Source of the DNA: Eucommia ulmoides
Taxonomy: Eukaryota; Streptophyta; Magnoliopsida; Garryales; Eucommiaceae
Assembly: GCA_016647705.1 (NCBI GenBank)
Contig: CM028335.1
Span: 5,844,579-5,908,578, forward strand
Direction of reading: 5' to 3'
DNA length: 64,000 bases
Part shown: positions 54,501 to 58,832 of the stretch, one piece after another
Position numbering within the stretch: position 1 is the first letter of the stretch
How the letters are laid out: each line of letters opens with the position of its first letter
Program-made: the position numbers and the translations under genes
The notes under the pieces: generated by a model
Told to the model about the DNA's origin: nothing
Databases searched by the model: none
Seen by the model: only the letters and a program-made list of their open reading frames with translations

Positions 54501-56492
54501 TGATCACACGCATCAAAAATAGAAGCAGATAACATAGCAGAATTTATATTAAAAATCTAAGGTTGAAACCATTCCCTATCTCTAGAGACCCAAACTTAAT
54601 CAAGATAATCAGGTTCAACTACTATCTAGAAATTTTAAACACTATCCTAACATTCCGAGCTAATCTGCACCTTGTTGAAATTAAACTCTATGACTTTAAA
54701 TATCCCATAGCGTTAATTCAACCTCTGGAGGGATACTTTTTCGTACTTCATTTTAGCATATCACATTCAAACAAAAAAAGAAACTAAAGGAACAAAAAAA
54801 TTATAATAGAAACGGCCAAAATCAAATATAGCTGTGGAGGTAAAGTGGAGGGTGGATCACTAGAAACCCTGGACGATGACCCTTATGTTCAACGTATGGA
54901 CAGAAGGAAAGGGGCAGCTCCTTGGAACGGATAATTGCCTACTCATATGTTCAGAAGCATGATGGTAAATTTGTTTCTCTTGAGAAAACAACCATATTAG
55001 AGATTATAGGTGCCTGGGTGTTTCTTGAGAAAATGCCTTTACATGCACAATCCTCAGTCACTCTAAGCCCCTGACTGGAACAGTACAACACATCTCGGCA
55101 GCGATGCATCCATGGCTCACGAAAAAACTCAACCCCATGTCTTTTGTAATTGGTTGAACATAGATCAGATAAACATTAAAGAGGACGAAGCTTTAACTGA
55201 TTTCTTACCCGTTAAGCATCATTCCATTTTCTACAAAAAATGAAAATAAAGAATCTTTGAAGAGAAATCCTATCACGCAAAACTGTAGGTAATAGAAGCA
55301 CAACTATTAACCCTTTCACCCTTTGCAGCCAGCTATTCGAAAAACACTCCTACGCAAAAAACTGCTCCATCGTCAAATTTCGTCCAACAACAACAAAAGC
55401 AAAATTTAGAGGAGAATCAGGCAATCAATGACGGATAATACAAAAAGCAAGAAACAACATGACTATAATCCCTTAGAAATGCCGCACGCATTCAAAGGTA
55501 GACTTAGCAATTGAAGGGTGGTCTCGGGCCTTTCTCAACTCCAAAAACTAGCTCAAGGCTTTCTCACACACTGATAACCTGATCACCAACTCCTTCCACA
55601 TCCAATATGGGATAAACCCAACAATCTCCCCTCCACAAATCGGGCTTTTGATCTGTTAACCCTCAACCAATCTCTCCCTTAAAGGCTATTGTGCCAAAGT
55701 TGTTGTAAATTGATTCTAATACGAGTGTAAGGTGGTCTTGGGTCTCTCCCACCCCACAAGCTCACGAGGTGAGGAGTGAGGCTTTCTCTCACACTTATAA
55801 TCTGACCACCAGTCCCTTCCACATCCGATACGGAATAAACCCAACAGCAATTACAAAGGAAGTCACATAAATCATGCAACCAAAAACATATAAATTACCA
55901 AAGGCCTTAAAAAATGTAGACATCAGCTATACAAACATTAAAAACAGATTCCAGGTTAACTAAAAAATATAAGATAAATAATCACGGAATTGAACCTATA
56001 GCCTGAGTTCAAGCACCGGTACCATTTTAAATGAAAAAAAAAGTAATTGAAGTCATGTCCAGAAACAGTGTTGCAAAGGACAAGTTGACGCATATGAATT
56101 CATAGACTAGAAATAACAATAAAGGAACAACGAAATGCGTAAAAATACGTCAATAATCCCGAACGCTTTACCTAGAAAATGAGCAAGGCCGTCGAGACCC
56201 TCAGGATCGCTAAACGAACCAACACAAACATCCATAGAAGCAGCACACTGAACCAAAACAACACACACCAAAAAAAAACACAATAAACTGAGATTTTGAG
56301 CTCATAATTCCATTTCAAATCGGATTCAAAAAAATCGAAAACAAATTCACAGAAAAACGATTCAAAAACCTTATCGGTGTCAGGATCACTGATTAAGAGC
56401 ACTTCCAGTGCATTTTCAAGAACAATTCTACGATACTCTCTCGTGTCTGTGCGAGGCTTCACTATCGCTACTTCACCCTTTCCTACCGCCAT
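15190..56492 (-). CDS. PXM16: Insulin-degrading-enzyme-like zinc metallopeptidase (M16A), 26 exons
   Basis: Whole gene span; the exons are listed separately. The product is a 968-residue M16 protease close in length to Arabidopsis PXM16/IDE1 (~970). It is expected to cleave small peptides inside a clam-shell chamber of four M16 domains (roughly 25-200, 205-370, 375-660 and 665-860). Visible catalytic features are H64-F-L-E67-H68, third zinc ligand E145 exactly 76 residues after H68, and R783 with Y790 in LRSVEQLGY, matching the substrate-contact Arg/Tyr of IDE. I chose ATG 56492 because it gives the conserved MAVG start. All 25 introns are GT-AG, phases agree and no stop interrupts. The C-terminus ends MKL, not the SKL peroxisome signal of PXM16, so location is uncertain. 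Introns make up ~38 kb. Splicing around exon 8 may be impaired. Confidence 0.93.
15784..16150. mobile_element. Tourist-like MITE, family B copy 1
   Basis: 367 bp with TTA at 15781-15783 and 16151-16153. The ends are GACCCTGTTTGGTTACTG and the complement of CTAACCAAACGCCACC. The interior has TTAAGAA and CTCCCA motifs shared with the copies at 17774 and 20636. No coding capacity. Confidence 0.75.
16491..16625. mobile_element. Tourist-like MITE, family C copy 1
   Basis: 135 bp with TAA target duplication at 16488-16490 and 16626-16628. The ends are GGTAGTGTTTGGTTGCATGG and an inverted match ending ATGCTACC. The core AATTGGAGCCTTGGAATTG is mirrored near the right end, so the whole element can fold as a hairpin. 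Confidence 0.85.
16697..16812. mobile_element. Tourist-like MITE, family C copy 2
   Basis: 116 bp with TTA at 16694-16696 and 16813-16815. The ends are GGTAGTGTTTGGTGTCATG and ...CAATGCTACC. Confidence 0.85.
16886..17400 (-). mobile_element. TRIM-1 element, two 115-bp LTRs and internal region
   Basis: LTR copies at 16886-17000 and 17201-17315 are both 115 bp and similar. On the minus strand they run TGTTGAAT... to ...TTTCTACA, with a TATATATA box. Just outside the right LTR lies the PBS (TGGTATCAGAGTC on the minus strand, 17188-17200), matching initiator-Met tRNA. A G-rich PPT-like stretch borders the left LTR. The ~200-bp interior is non-coding and has duplicated GTCCACCCTG-type segments. 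More internal sequence follows to ~17400, suggesting a tandem unit. Confidence 0.75.
17568..17690 (-). CDS. Peptidase exon 25 (residues 844-884)
   Basis: Reads [20 protein letters not shown] and [19 protein letters not shown]. Donor GAG|GTACAA. Confidence 0.95.
17774..18215. mobile_element. Tourist-like MITE, family B copy 2
   Basis: About 440 bp. The left end ACCCCGTTTGGTTACTGTT and the right end GAACCAAACGCGACC are inverted. TTA follows on the right, but the left duplication is not clear, so the left edge is approximate. Confidence 0.6.
18376..18905. repeat. MITE-derived tandem repeat, ~151-bp period, three units
   Basis: Starts as a family C-like MITE after TTA at 18376. It continues into three units beginning near 18501, 18652 and 18803. 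Each has GTGTTTCTGTGTTGCAG, GAAATTTCTGTT, AATCTGAGAACAA and TTGTTCAGTTCCCA. Units are close but not identical. Confidence 0.75.
19019..19229. mobile_element. MITE family D copy
   Basis: Begins AGGTGGCATTTGTTTAGTG and ends near ACACTAGCCAAACAAGGC, an inverted match. It contains the T/G homopolymer. The boundaries are approximate. Confidence 0.5.
19307..19393 (-). CDS. Peptidase exon 24 (residues 815-843)
   Basis: Reads [20 protein letters not shown] then YELSADEFK, 29 whole codons. Donor AAG|GTTAGT. Confidence 0.95.
19499..19550 (-). CDS. Peptidase exon 23 (residues 797-814)
   Basis: Completes R797 and reads [17 protein letters not shown]. Donor AAG|GTATAT. Confidence 0.93.
19551..21225 (-). 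other. Peptidase intron 22
   Basis: Filled by MITE-like segments: family D at 19602-19770, family A copy 2 at 20018-20635, and family B material at 20636-21066. The last ~160 bp before exon 22 has a T/A homopolymer near 21127-21170. Confidence 0.75.
20018..20635. mobile_element. Tourist-like MITE, family A copy 2
   Basis: About 618 bp. Left end GGCCCCGTTTGGTAACCG, right end inverted, ...CCAAACGCCACC followed by TTA. It shares the GC-rich core of the copy at 3268 (GTTCATCCGC...CCGCC). It appears inserted into a family B MITE whose right part resumes at 20636; the left copy of the target site is altered. Confidence 0.7.
21226..21350 (-). CDS. Peptidase exon 22 (residues 756-796, R797 split)
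   Basis: Reads [20 protein letters not shown] and [21 protein letters not shown]783 and Y790 correspond to the substrate-contact Arg/Tyr pair of IDE. A G26 run (transcript sense) lies ~60 bases before its acceptor. Confidence 0.93.
21760..21910 (+). mobile_element. TRIM-1 LTR fragment, opposite orientation
   Basis: Internal TRIM-1 sequence (ATATCCGTTCGCA...GTGAGGTGGTG) is followed by an LTR from TGTTGAATCC at 21819 to TTTCTA near 21910. It is on the plus strand, opposite to the copy at 16886. No second LTR is adjacent. Confidence 0.65.
22876..23664. mobile_element. Family A MITE with a different, gene-like interior
   Basis: Left end after TTA (22873-22875) is GGCCATGTTTAGTAACC; right end is ...GGTTACCAAACGGGCC. 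The arms match family A, but the interior (~23095-23490) is TTCTTC/TCGTTC-rich with repeated GGTTTAGGTATGT and TTCTTGATT motifs, like a host 5' UTR and intron. It is unlike the CCGCC core of the other copies. Confidence 0.6.
24192..24400 (-). CDS. Peptidase exon 21 (residues 686-755)
   Basis: Completes G686 and runs [10 protein letters not shown] through [12 protein letters not shown] to NSALVHYIQ. Donor CAG|GTACAT. Confidence 0.95.
24401..25542 (-). other. Peptidase intron 20
   Basis: Mostly the hAT-like MITE at 24793-25504. The remaining ~400 bp is AT-rich with nothing recognised. Confidence 0.75.
24793..25504. mobile_element. hAT-like MITE with 8-bp TSD
   Basis: 712 bp with perfect 8-bp duplications, CTAAATGG, at 24785-24792 and 25505-25512. 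The ends are CTATGAAGCACGGACAC and the complement CTAGGAAGCACCGACAC. The sub-terminal regions are packed with ACACGGACACGACACG-type direct and inverted repeats, as expected for hAT transposase sites. No ORF. It ends 38 bp from the exon 20 donor. Confidence 0.9.
25543..25744 (-). CDS. Peptidase exon 20 (residues 619-685, G686 split)
   Basis: Begins [20 protein letters not shown] and ends RTFVECYIA. It has the Y.NF.F.QP motif of the third M16 domain. A hAT-like MITE ends 38 bp downstream of the donor. Confidence 0.95.
26099..26222. mobile_element. Tourist-like MITE, family C copy 3
   Basis: 124 bp with TTA at 26096-26098 and 26223-26225. The ends are GGTAGCGTTTGGTTTCATAG and ...CAACCAAACACTACC. 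It is the cleanest copy of the family. Confidence 0.88.
27531..27650. mobile_element. Tourist-like MITE, family C copy 4 (decayed)
   Basis: Matches the family C core (CATGGAATTGAAGCCATG ... TCCAAGGCTCCAATTC ... CCAAACACTACC) but lacks clean ends and target duplication. Confidence 0.6.
27860..27964 (-). CDS. Peptidase exon 19 (residues 584-618)
   Basis: Reads [20 protein letters not shown] then [15 protein letters not shown]. It contains the GYN.KL..LLE motif. Donor AAG|GTAAGG. Confidence 0.95.
28185..28246 (-). CDS. Peptidase exon 18 (residues 563-583)
   Basis: Completes A563 and reads [20 protein letters not shown]. Donor CAG|GTACTC. Confidence 0.95.
28850..29039 (-). CDS. Peptidase exon 17 (residues 500-562, A563 split)
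   Basis: Begins [20 protein letters not shown] and ends LLMDYLNEY. It contains the [13 protein letters not shown] motif. Donor TATG|GTGAGA. Confidence 0.95.
29132..29227 (-). CDS. Peptidase exon 16 (residues 468-499)
   Basis: Reads [20 protein letters not shown] then [12 protein letters not shown]. It contains the conserved LP.PN.FIPTD motif. Donor AAG|GTTGAT. Confidence 0.95.
29333..29435 (-). CDS. Peptidase exon 15 (residues 433-467)
   Basis: Completes R433 and reads [20 protein letters not shown] then [14 protein letters not shown]. It contains the family's TEPWY.T.YS motif. Donor CAG|GTTTGT. Confidence 0.95.
30350..30453 (-). CDS. Peptidase exon 14 (residues 399-432, R433 split)
   Basis: Reads [20 protein letters not shown] then [14 protein letters not shown]. 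Donor TCAG|GTGAGT. Confidence 0.95.
30993..31079 (-). CDS. Peptidase exon 13 (residues 370-398)
   Basis: Reads [20 protein letters not shown] then VVNVASNMQ, 29 whole codons. Acceptor GAAG, donor CAG|GTATTT. Confidence 0.95.
31577..31662 (-). CDS. Peptidase exon 12 (residues 341-369)
   Basis: Completes E341 and reads [20 protein letters not shown] then VCKWIFDE. Donor GAG|GTGCGT. Confidence 0.95.
31817..31909 (-). CDS. Peptidase exon 11 (residues 310-340, E341 split)
   Basis: Reads [20 protein letters not shown] then [11 protein letters not shown] chose donor CATG|GTCTGT over the GCTG|GTCATG six bases earlier, because only the later one restores the conserved AGHEH. Confidence 0.9.
32558..32720 (-). 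CDS. Peptidase exon 10 (residues 256-309, G310 split)
   Basis: Reads [20 protein letters not shown] and later [20 protein letters not shown]. It contains the conserved GHLIGHEG loop. Donor TTGG|GTGAAT. Confidence 0.95.
33114..33226 (-). CDS. Peptidase exon 9 (residues 218-255)
   Basis: Completes E218 and reads [20 protein letters not shown] through [12 protein letters not shown]. Donor CAG|GTATTT. Confidence 0.95.
33324..33446 (-). CDS. Peptidase exon 8 (residues 178-217)
   Basis: Reads [20 protein letters not shown] then [20 protein letters not shown]. It is too short and its frame too poorly opened to show as a long ORF, but homology and phase are exact. The acceptor TTATAG follows a C26/A24 homopolymer tract (transcript sense). 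It is 123 nt and phase 1 at both ends, so skipping it would keep frame. Confidence 0.92.
33447..34388 (-). other. 3' part of peptidase intron 7 below the copia insertion
   Basis: Contains a T24/G26 homopolymer at 33470-33519 directly before exon 8 in transcript order. A segment at 34008-34330 resembles 26450-26650 (GATTACAAAGA...CCAAGCATTC-AGAGG motifs). The rest is AT-rich intron. Confidence 0.7.
34394..34586 (-). repeat. 3' LTR of the mosaic copia element (193 bp)
   Basis: Same ends as the 5' LTR. It is preceded (minus strand) by the polypurine tract TTGAGGGGGAG, which overlaps the pol stop codon. Three differences in 193 bases from the 5' LTR suggest a young insertion. Confidence 0.93.
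34594..37392 (-). CDS. Copia pol, 5'-truncated: integrase, RT and RNase H
   Basis: An open frame without its own natural start. It begins at the pre-integrase region ([23 protein letters not shown] zinc residues). The integrase core follows ([31 protein letters not shown]), then RT with the YVDD active site ([14 protein letters not shown]) and RNase H ([20 protein letters not shown]), to a TGA in the PPT. No stops are seen. gag and protease are absent upstream, where a gypsy gag fragment is joined at 37393/37394. A TTG- or ATG-started upstream extension to 37494 is only fusion sequence. It cannot function alone, but it could have come from an intact parent. Confidence 0.88.
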   Translation of the reverse strand, partial: KSLNLWHARLGHANFQYLCWLFPSLNKACKDFKFQCVVCELSKHTRTSYIPRMHRAPQAFDLIHSDIWGPSPVTAISKHRYYVTFIDDYSRCTWVYLMKHKSEVYTHFTHFLQMIKTQYKTIVCTIRSDNGREYLSDEFRAELNKHGILQQLTCPYTPEQNGVAERKNRHIMSVVRCLLRGMNVPKSFWHTAVLTAAYLINRTPSRVLTGQTPFHILQPTSTLFPILPRVFGCTCFVQNRSPTRTKLDDKSIRCIFLGYSSMSKGYRCYDPTTYRTYHSLDVTFLETVPYFSGIVSSLPIQAPTPGDHTPLPRPIPVLDISSPPTSHPLPNTSPTPLRVYSRRPRVSHPLPTSSPDSGISSSPIIFDPVPRRYPTRERHPPSRYLLSCSTNHSISKYLSFQGLSDQYKSFLGNIDSVVIPRSVYEALQNPQWVAAMQAEMDALQRNHTWDLVDLPPGERPVGCKWVFSVKYLADGSIDRYKARLVAKGYTQIPGKDFGATFAPVAKLTTVRFLISLAASHSWPLHQLDVKNAFLNGALTEIIYMEPPPGFRSHGEYSGKVCRLRKSLYGLKQSPRAWFHRFSEAILTMGFIQCHSDHTCFIRRQHQGRCIIISVYVDDIIITGDDAPGIQQVKKDLGHIFDIKDLGHLRYFLGIEVARSRKGISLSQRKYALDLLQDTGMLGYRPASTPMDPNLKLTTDSGELLSDPSVYQRLVGHLIYLTNTRPDLTYAVSVVSQFMHSPRTLHMDAVYHILRYLKTCPGLGLFYMSGIQEGLSCFTDADYAGSKDDRRSTSGLCTFNGRHLISWKSKKQSVVSRSSAEAEYRAMAQGTCELLWLRSLLTELGLPVGNSSKLFCDNKSAIMLSSDSVLHERTKHIEVDIHFIREKVQSGVITPAFVPSSEQAADMFTKSTGPSLLQSAISKLGLINIFAPA
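37394..37909 (-). pseudogene. Ty3-gypsy gag fragment joined to copia pol
   Basis: A minus-strand frame with a coiled-coil-like start ([13 protein letters not shown]..., [17 protein letters not shown]) and the core of the retrotransposon gag domain ([42 protein letters not shown]). It breaks off at 37394 within that domain, where the copia sequence begins. No ATG is seen at its start; the frame runs in from TRIM-like sequence. gag forms the particle shell. Confidence 0.8.
37890..38206 (-). mobile_element. TRIM-1-like LTR, PBS and leader block
   Basis: A TRIM-1 LTR lies at 38026-38160, with its last ~19 bases duplicated. The PBS (TGGTATCAGAGCC, minus strand) follows at 38013-38025, then the internal GTCCACCCTGCGCGTGAGG segment, running directly into the gypsy gag fragment. 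On the other side another TRIM-1 internal piece (38161-38206) meets the copia LTR fragment at shared ATAT. Confidence 0.75.
38207..38300 (+). mobile_element. Truncated copia LTR and PBS, plus orientation
   Basis: About 80 bp of the 193-bp LTR, from its TATA-like region to CCTTTA at 38286. The PBS-like TGGTATCTAGAGCC follows, carrying one extra base relative to the PBS at 46251-46263. It is inverted relative to the outer LTRs. Confidence 0.85.
38301..39027 (+). other. Copia 5' leader, plus orientation
   Basis: Leader between PBS and gag. Its first ~80 bases (to ~38381) are an inverted copy of 46160-46250. The rest is rich in CCACCGCAACCC and GCGATTTCGCGACCCCCAG short repeats. Open frames are proline/arginine-rich by composition. 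Confidence 0.7.
39028..42093 (+). pseudogene. Copia gag-pol with nonsense codon in early RT
   Basis: ATG 39028 opens 1021 codons: gag with the UBN2-like fold and zinc knuckle [14 protein letters not shown]; protease ([11 protein letters not shown], with its D-S-G); pre-integrase (LGHANF...CELSKH); integrase ([25 protein letters not shown]); and RT to [10 protein letters not shown]. It ends at TGA 42091-42093, where the minus-strand relative has an arginine codon, so one C-to-T change truncates it. Past the stop, the frame is broken again by the tandem junction near 42174. The polyprotein lacks the RT active site and RNase H. Confidence 0.88.
42174..44587 (+). repeat. Second tandem copy of copia gag-end/PR/INT/RT-start (2414 bp)
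   Basis: Repeats 39760-42173 with a period of exactly 2414 bp. The readable frame runs 42180-44507 and ends at the same TGA (44505-44507). The joint is at shared CCCTGA, present both before the gag zinc knuckle and in RT. I noted four substitutions against copy 1. 2414 is not a multiple of 3, so the joint shifts frame. Confidence 0.9.
44588..46159 (+). repeat. Third, truncated tandem copy of copia gag-end/PR/INT
   Basis: Continues at the same 2414-bp period and stops at ~46160 inside the integrase C-terminal region, where the inverted 5' leader begins. The open frame reads through the joint to 46228 as a glycine-rich chimeric tail. Confidence 0.9.
46264..46456 (-). repeat. 5' LTR of the mosaic copia element (193 bp)
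   Basis: Minus strand TGTTGAAAT... to ...ATCCTTTA, directly followed by the PBS TGGTATCAGAGCC (46263-46251), complementary to initiator-Met tRNA. It has a TATA-like CTATATAATTAG. It ends in TA, not the usual CA, in both LTRs. Confidence 0.92.
46459..46510 (-). CDS. Peptidase exon 7 (residues 160-176, G177 split)
   Basis: Reads [17 protein letters not shown]. Its donor ACAG|GT is followed after only two intronic bases by the start of the copia LTR (TGTTGAAA from 46456 downward). The donor dinucleotide is part of the element's target duplication. Confidence 0.93.
46511..47416 (-). other. Peptidase intron 6
   Basis: 906 bp of AT-rich intron. No repeat or transposon is recognised. Confidence 0.6.
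47417..47460 (-). CDS. Peptidase exon 6 (residues 145-159)
   Basis: Completes E145 and reads [15 protein letters not shown] 44-nt micro-exon between an 87-bp and a 906-bp intron. Donor CAG|GTAAGC. Confidence 0.95.
47548..47621 (-). CDS. Peptidase exon 5 (residues 121-144, E145 split)
   Basis: Reads [20 protein letters not shown] then AVDS. It ends in the first base of the E145 codon, the third zinc ligand. Donor TCTG|GTCAG. Confidence 0.95.
47702..47793 (-). CDS. Peptidase exon 4 (residues 90-119, R120 split)
   Basis: Reads [20 protein letters not shown] then [10 protein letters not shown]. It corresponds to the HGG..NA.T..(E/D)TNY strand of the M16 N-terminal domain. It is preceded by the 6-kb intron 3 that holds a copia element. 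Confidence 0.95.
49349..50293 (+). pseudogene. Copia gag of the intron 3 element
   Basis: ATG 49349 opens [17 protein letters not shown], a typical copia gag start. A TGA at 49508-49510 interrupts it; the frame then continues to TGA 50291-50293. The zinc knuckle [14 protein letters not shown] has intact C-x2-C-x4-H-x4-C spacing. Confidence 0.85.
50294..53400 (+). pseudogene. Copia pol of the intron 3 element, many stops
   Basis: Protease shows [11 protein letters not shown]: the glycine of the D-S/T-G active site is a threonine, so it would be inactive. Then come pre-integrase (CESCQLGKH), integrase ([18 protein letters not shown]), RT with YMDD ([14 protein letters not shown]) and RNase H ([20 protein letters not shown]). 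In-frame stops occur at about 50738, 51026, 51098, 51713 and others down to 53269. No functional product is possible. Confidence 0.88.
53851..53918 (-). CDS. Peptidase exon 3 (residues 67-89)
   Basis: Completes E67, then H68 and [21 protein letters not shown]. It supplies the catalytic Glu and second zinc His. Donor GAG|GTACTT. Confidence 0.95.
53919..56171 (-). other. Peptidase intron 2
   Basis: 2.25 kb of AT-rich intron. It contains one short TRIM-like element (55512-55846). Nothing else is recognised. Confidence 0.7.
55512..55846 (-). mobile_element. TRIM-2 element, 335 bp, TSD GCAAT
   Basis: A miniature LTR element. Direct repeats at 55512-55623 (112 bp) and 55726-55846 (121 bp) run TGTTGGGTTTAT... 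to ...CA on the minus strand. They are flanked by GCAAT at 55507-55511 and 55847-55851. Between them, next to the left LTR, is the PPT-like GTGGAGGGGAGATTG. No clear PBS and no coding. It is distinct from TRIM-1. Confidence 0.8.
56172..56247 (-). CDS. Peptidase exon 2 (residues 42-66, phase 1 out)
   Basis: Reads [20 protein letters not shown] then LAHFL. It holds H64, the first histidine of the HxxEH zinc motif; E67 is split across the next intron. Donor CTAG|GTAAAG. Confidence 0.95.
56370..56492 (-). CDS. Peptidase exon 1 (residues 1-41)
   Basis: Starts [16 protein letters not shown] and ends SDPDTDK at donor AAG|GTTTTT, phase 0. The KPRTD-REYRR start is characteristic of plant IDE-like proteins. 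Confidence 0.95.
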
Positions 56493-56561
56493 TGTTTCGT
56501 CGTTGCAAGTCTACTTCGAAGAACAGAAGGAAATGCAGGACTGTTTGTACCTACATCTATT

Positions 56562-56569
56562 TATTTATA
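56562..56569 (-). promoter_or_regulatory. Candidate TATA box of the peptidase gene
   Basis: TATAAATA on the minus strand, about 70-77 bases before the ATG at 56492. A start site ~30 bases downstream would leave a 5' UTR of ~40 bases. This is an inference from spacing and motif only. Confidence 0.4.
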
Positions 56570-57185
56570 CTAAGAAGTTGACGTTTTTTTTGGGTCTATT
56601 TGACGCCTTTGTTTTCCAATCATGAATTTTATAGTGAGTACGTGCCATTTACGTACAAATGGAAAAAATGAAAGGGAATGATCTTTTTAGTCCTTCATAA
56701 ATAGTTTGGATGTTTGATTGGTCCCTAATGTTTGAAAGATGACACATTTGGTCTTTCTATTTTATTTTTGTTCCAAATTGAACTTTCTGTAGGGTCAACG
56801 TCAAGGGTCAACTTCAAAATAAGGGTTTTTTGGTCATTTCATGTTAAACAAAGGGGATGATTTTGTCTTTTTACTCTAACAAATTTAATGGGGTCTATTA
56901 GAATATTTGTCTAAACATAAAGGGACAAAAATGTATTTGTCCATCCCTAAAACCCCACCTCCTCCTGCTCAACTTCACGATTTCCTCACCGCAGCCCACC
57001 TCTTCACTGCTCCGGCGACGCAAATCGAGCAACCACCGATGCAAATCGTTGCTCATTTGGCCGGGGCTTGGGGATATATATAGAGAGAGAGGGGGGGGGG
57101 GGGGGAGGGAGAGAGTAAGTTCAACAGTCCAATCTACATTCTCTCCCTAGTCTATACTTGCAGAGATTTACATACATCGTCATCA
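56570..57185. other. Upstream flank of the peptidase gene
   Basis: AT-rich, with TTTGGTC and AAGGGACAAAAATG-like motifs common in plant repeats, and a G-run with GA repeat at about 57083-57116. It may contain the peptidase promoter. No gene is supported. Confidence 0.5.
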
Positions 57186-57602
57186 ATCGCGGGTGGGCGG
57201 TTCAGAGAATTGTTCAAGAAGTACGGAAAGGTTGCCTTGGGTGTCCATTTCTCTGTCTCAGCGGCTTCGATCACTGGCCTCTACATGGCCATCGAGAACA
57301 ACGTCGACGTCGAGTCGATGCTCGAGAAGGTAGGCATGACTGGGGTCTTTACCTCCCCAAAGCAGGACGAATCCGATCTGCAGAAAATGCCCCAAACGAA
57401 TATCGAAATGACCGATGGTTTCGTCCTCGACGAATCGGTGCGGAATAGATAATTTACGCCGGAAGTGAAGACGAAGAACCGAACGGCTGAGCTGACTGCT
57501 TCGAGCGGTGGCGCCCTTACTCTAGCGGTTCTGCCGAATAAGGCACTCTTTCCAGTGCGGGTTCCGATCACGATCGCGCTTACGCCTTACACCGCGAATT
57601 GA
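57186..57602 (+). pseudogene. FAM210/DUF1279-like protein, broken copy
   Basis: The frame reads GGRFRELFKKYGKVALGVHF, then AASITGLYMAIENNVDVESM, and later KNRTAELTASSGGALTLAVL with ALFPVRVPITIAL. It matches small plant DUF1279 (FAM210-like, probably organellar membrane) proteins. Breaks: the expected start codon reads ATC at 57186-57188, a TAA lies in frame at 57450-57452, and the C-terminus ends at TGA 57600-57602 in unrelated residues. The copy has no intron. It is either a retrocopy or a decayed duplicate. Confidence 0.75.
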
Positions 57603-57715
57603 GCAATTCAAACTAATAATTCAAAAGAATTTAGAAAATCGATTTACACGCCGTGATTTTTAATTTTTATTTTTGTTTTTCCTGATTGATTTCATTGATC
57701 ATACGCTAACTCTAA

Positions 57716-58723
57716 CGGCATGTTTGGTTGGACGGAATCGGAGGCGGAATGGAATTGTATTCCGCCCTCGATTCTTATTCCGTTATTTGGTTCTTCAATA
57801 GAATTATTTTTGGAATGAAATGAAGTAGAATATGATTCCATTTGAGATGAGGTGAAATGAGATTCCAACCCAATAGAATCAACATCCTAAATTACATAAT
57901 AACCCTTATATTTAAACTCTTGAAAATTGAGAATAAAAATTAAAAATTAAGGACAAAAAATAAAAATTAGAGAACATAAATAGAAATTAGAGAACACAAA
58001 ATTGGGAATAGAAACAGAAAATTGAGAACAGAAATAGAAAATTGAGAACATAAATTGAAAATCAATAACAAAAAATGAAAATTAAGAATAAAAATAGAAA
58101 ATTGATAACAGAAAATTGAGAATATAAACTAAAATTTGAGAACAAAAACAGAAATTTTGAGAAAAAAAATTGAAAACGAAAACTGAAAATTGAAAACAAA
58201 AACTGAAAATTAAGAACAGAAACAGAAAATTGAGAACAGAAACAAAAAATTGAGAATATAAACTGAAAATTGAAAACAAAAATAGAAAATTAGAGAACGG
58301 AAAATTGAGAACGAAAACTGAAAATTGCGAACAGAAATTAAAGAATAGAAACTGAAAATTGAGAACAGAAATAGAAATTAGAGAACATAAACTTAAAATT
58401 GAATGAAATAGTGAAATATAATAAAATGAGGAAAGGAATTGAATAGTAAAATATAATAAAATTTTGTAATAAGGGCATAATGAGAATTTTATTATATTTC
58501 ATTTTATTCTTTCATTCATTTCATACCAATTAAACAAGATAATGGAATAATAATTTCATAAGAGCATAATGGAAATTTTACTATATTTCACTATTTCATT
58601 CATTCCCTCATTCCATACCAACCAAACAAGATAATGGAATAGTGATTCTATTGACAATTTCATATCATTCATTCTTTTATTCCATTACTTATTTCATTCC
58701 ATTCTGTTTAACCAAATGAGCCG
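57716..58723. mobile_element. 1-kb Harbinger-like TIR element with internal minisatellite
   Basis: TAA at 57713-57715 and 58724-58726 flanks inverted ends CGGCATGTTTGGTTGGACGG and the complement of ...TTAACCAAATGAGCCG. The arms are rich in GGAATGGAAT-type sequence. The centre (57918-58395) is a minisatellite of ~20-bp AAAATTGAGAACAGAAATAG units. No transposase. Confidence 0.75.
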
Positions 58724-58832
58724 TAAGAAGGTTCAAGCTTGTAATCGTATCGCAAAATTAAAGGAAAACGTTTTCAAGGATTCGTGGCTAACGGAATTTG
58801 TGAGAACCAAGGTACAGATGCAGTGGATTCCC

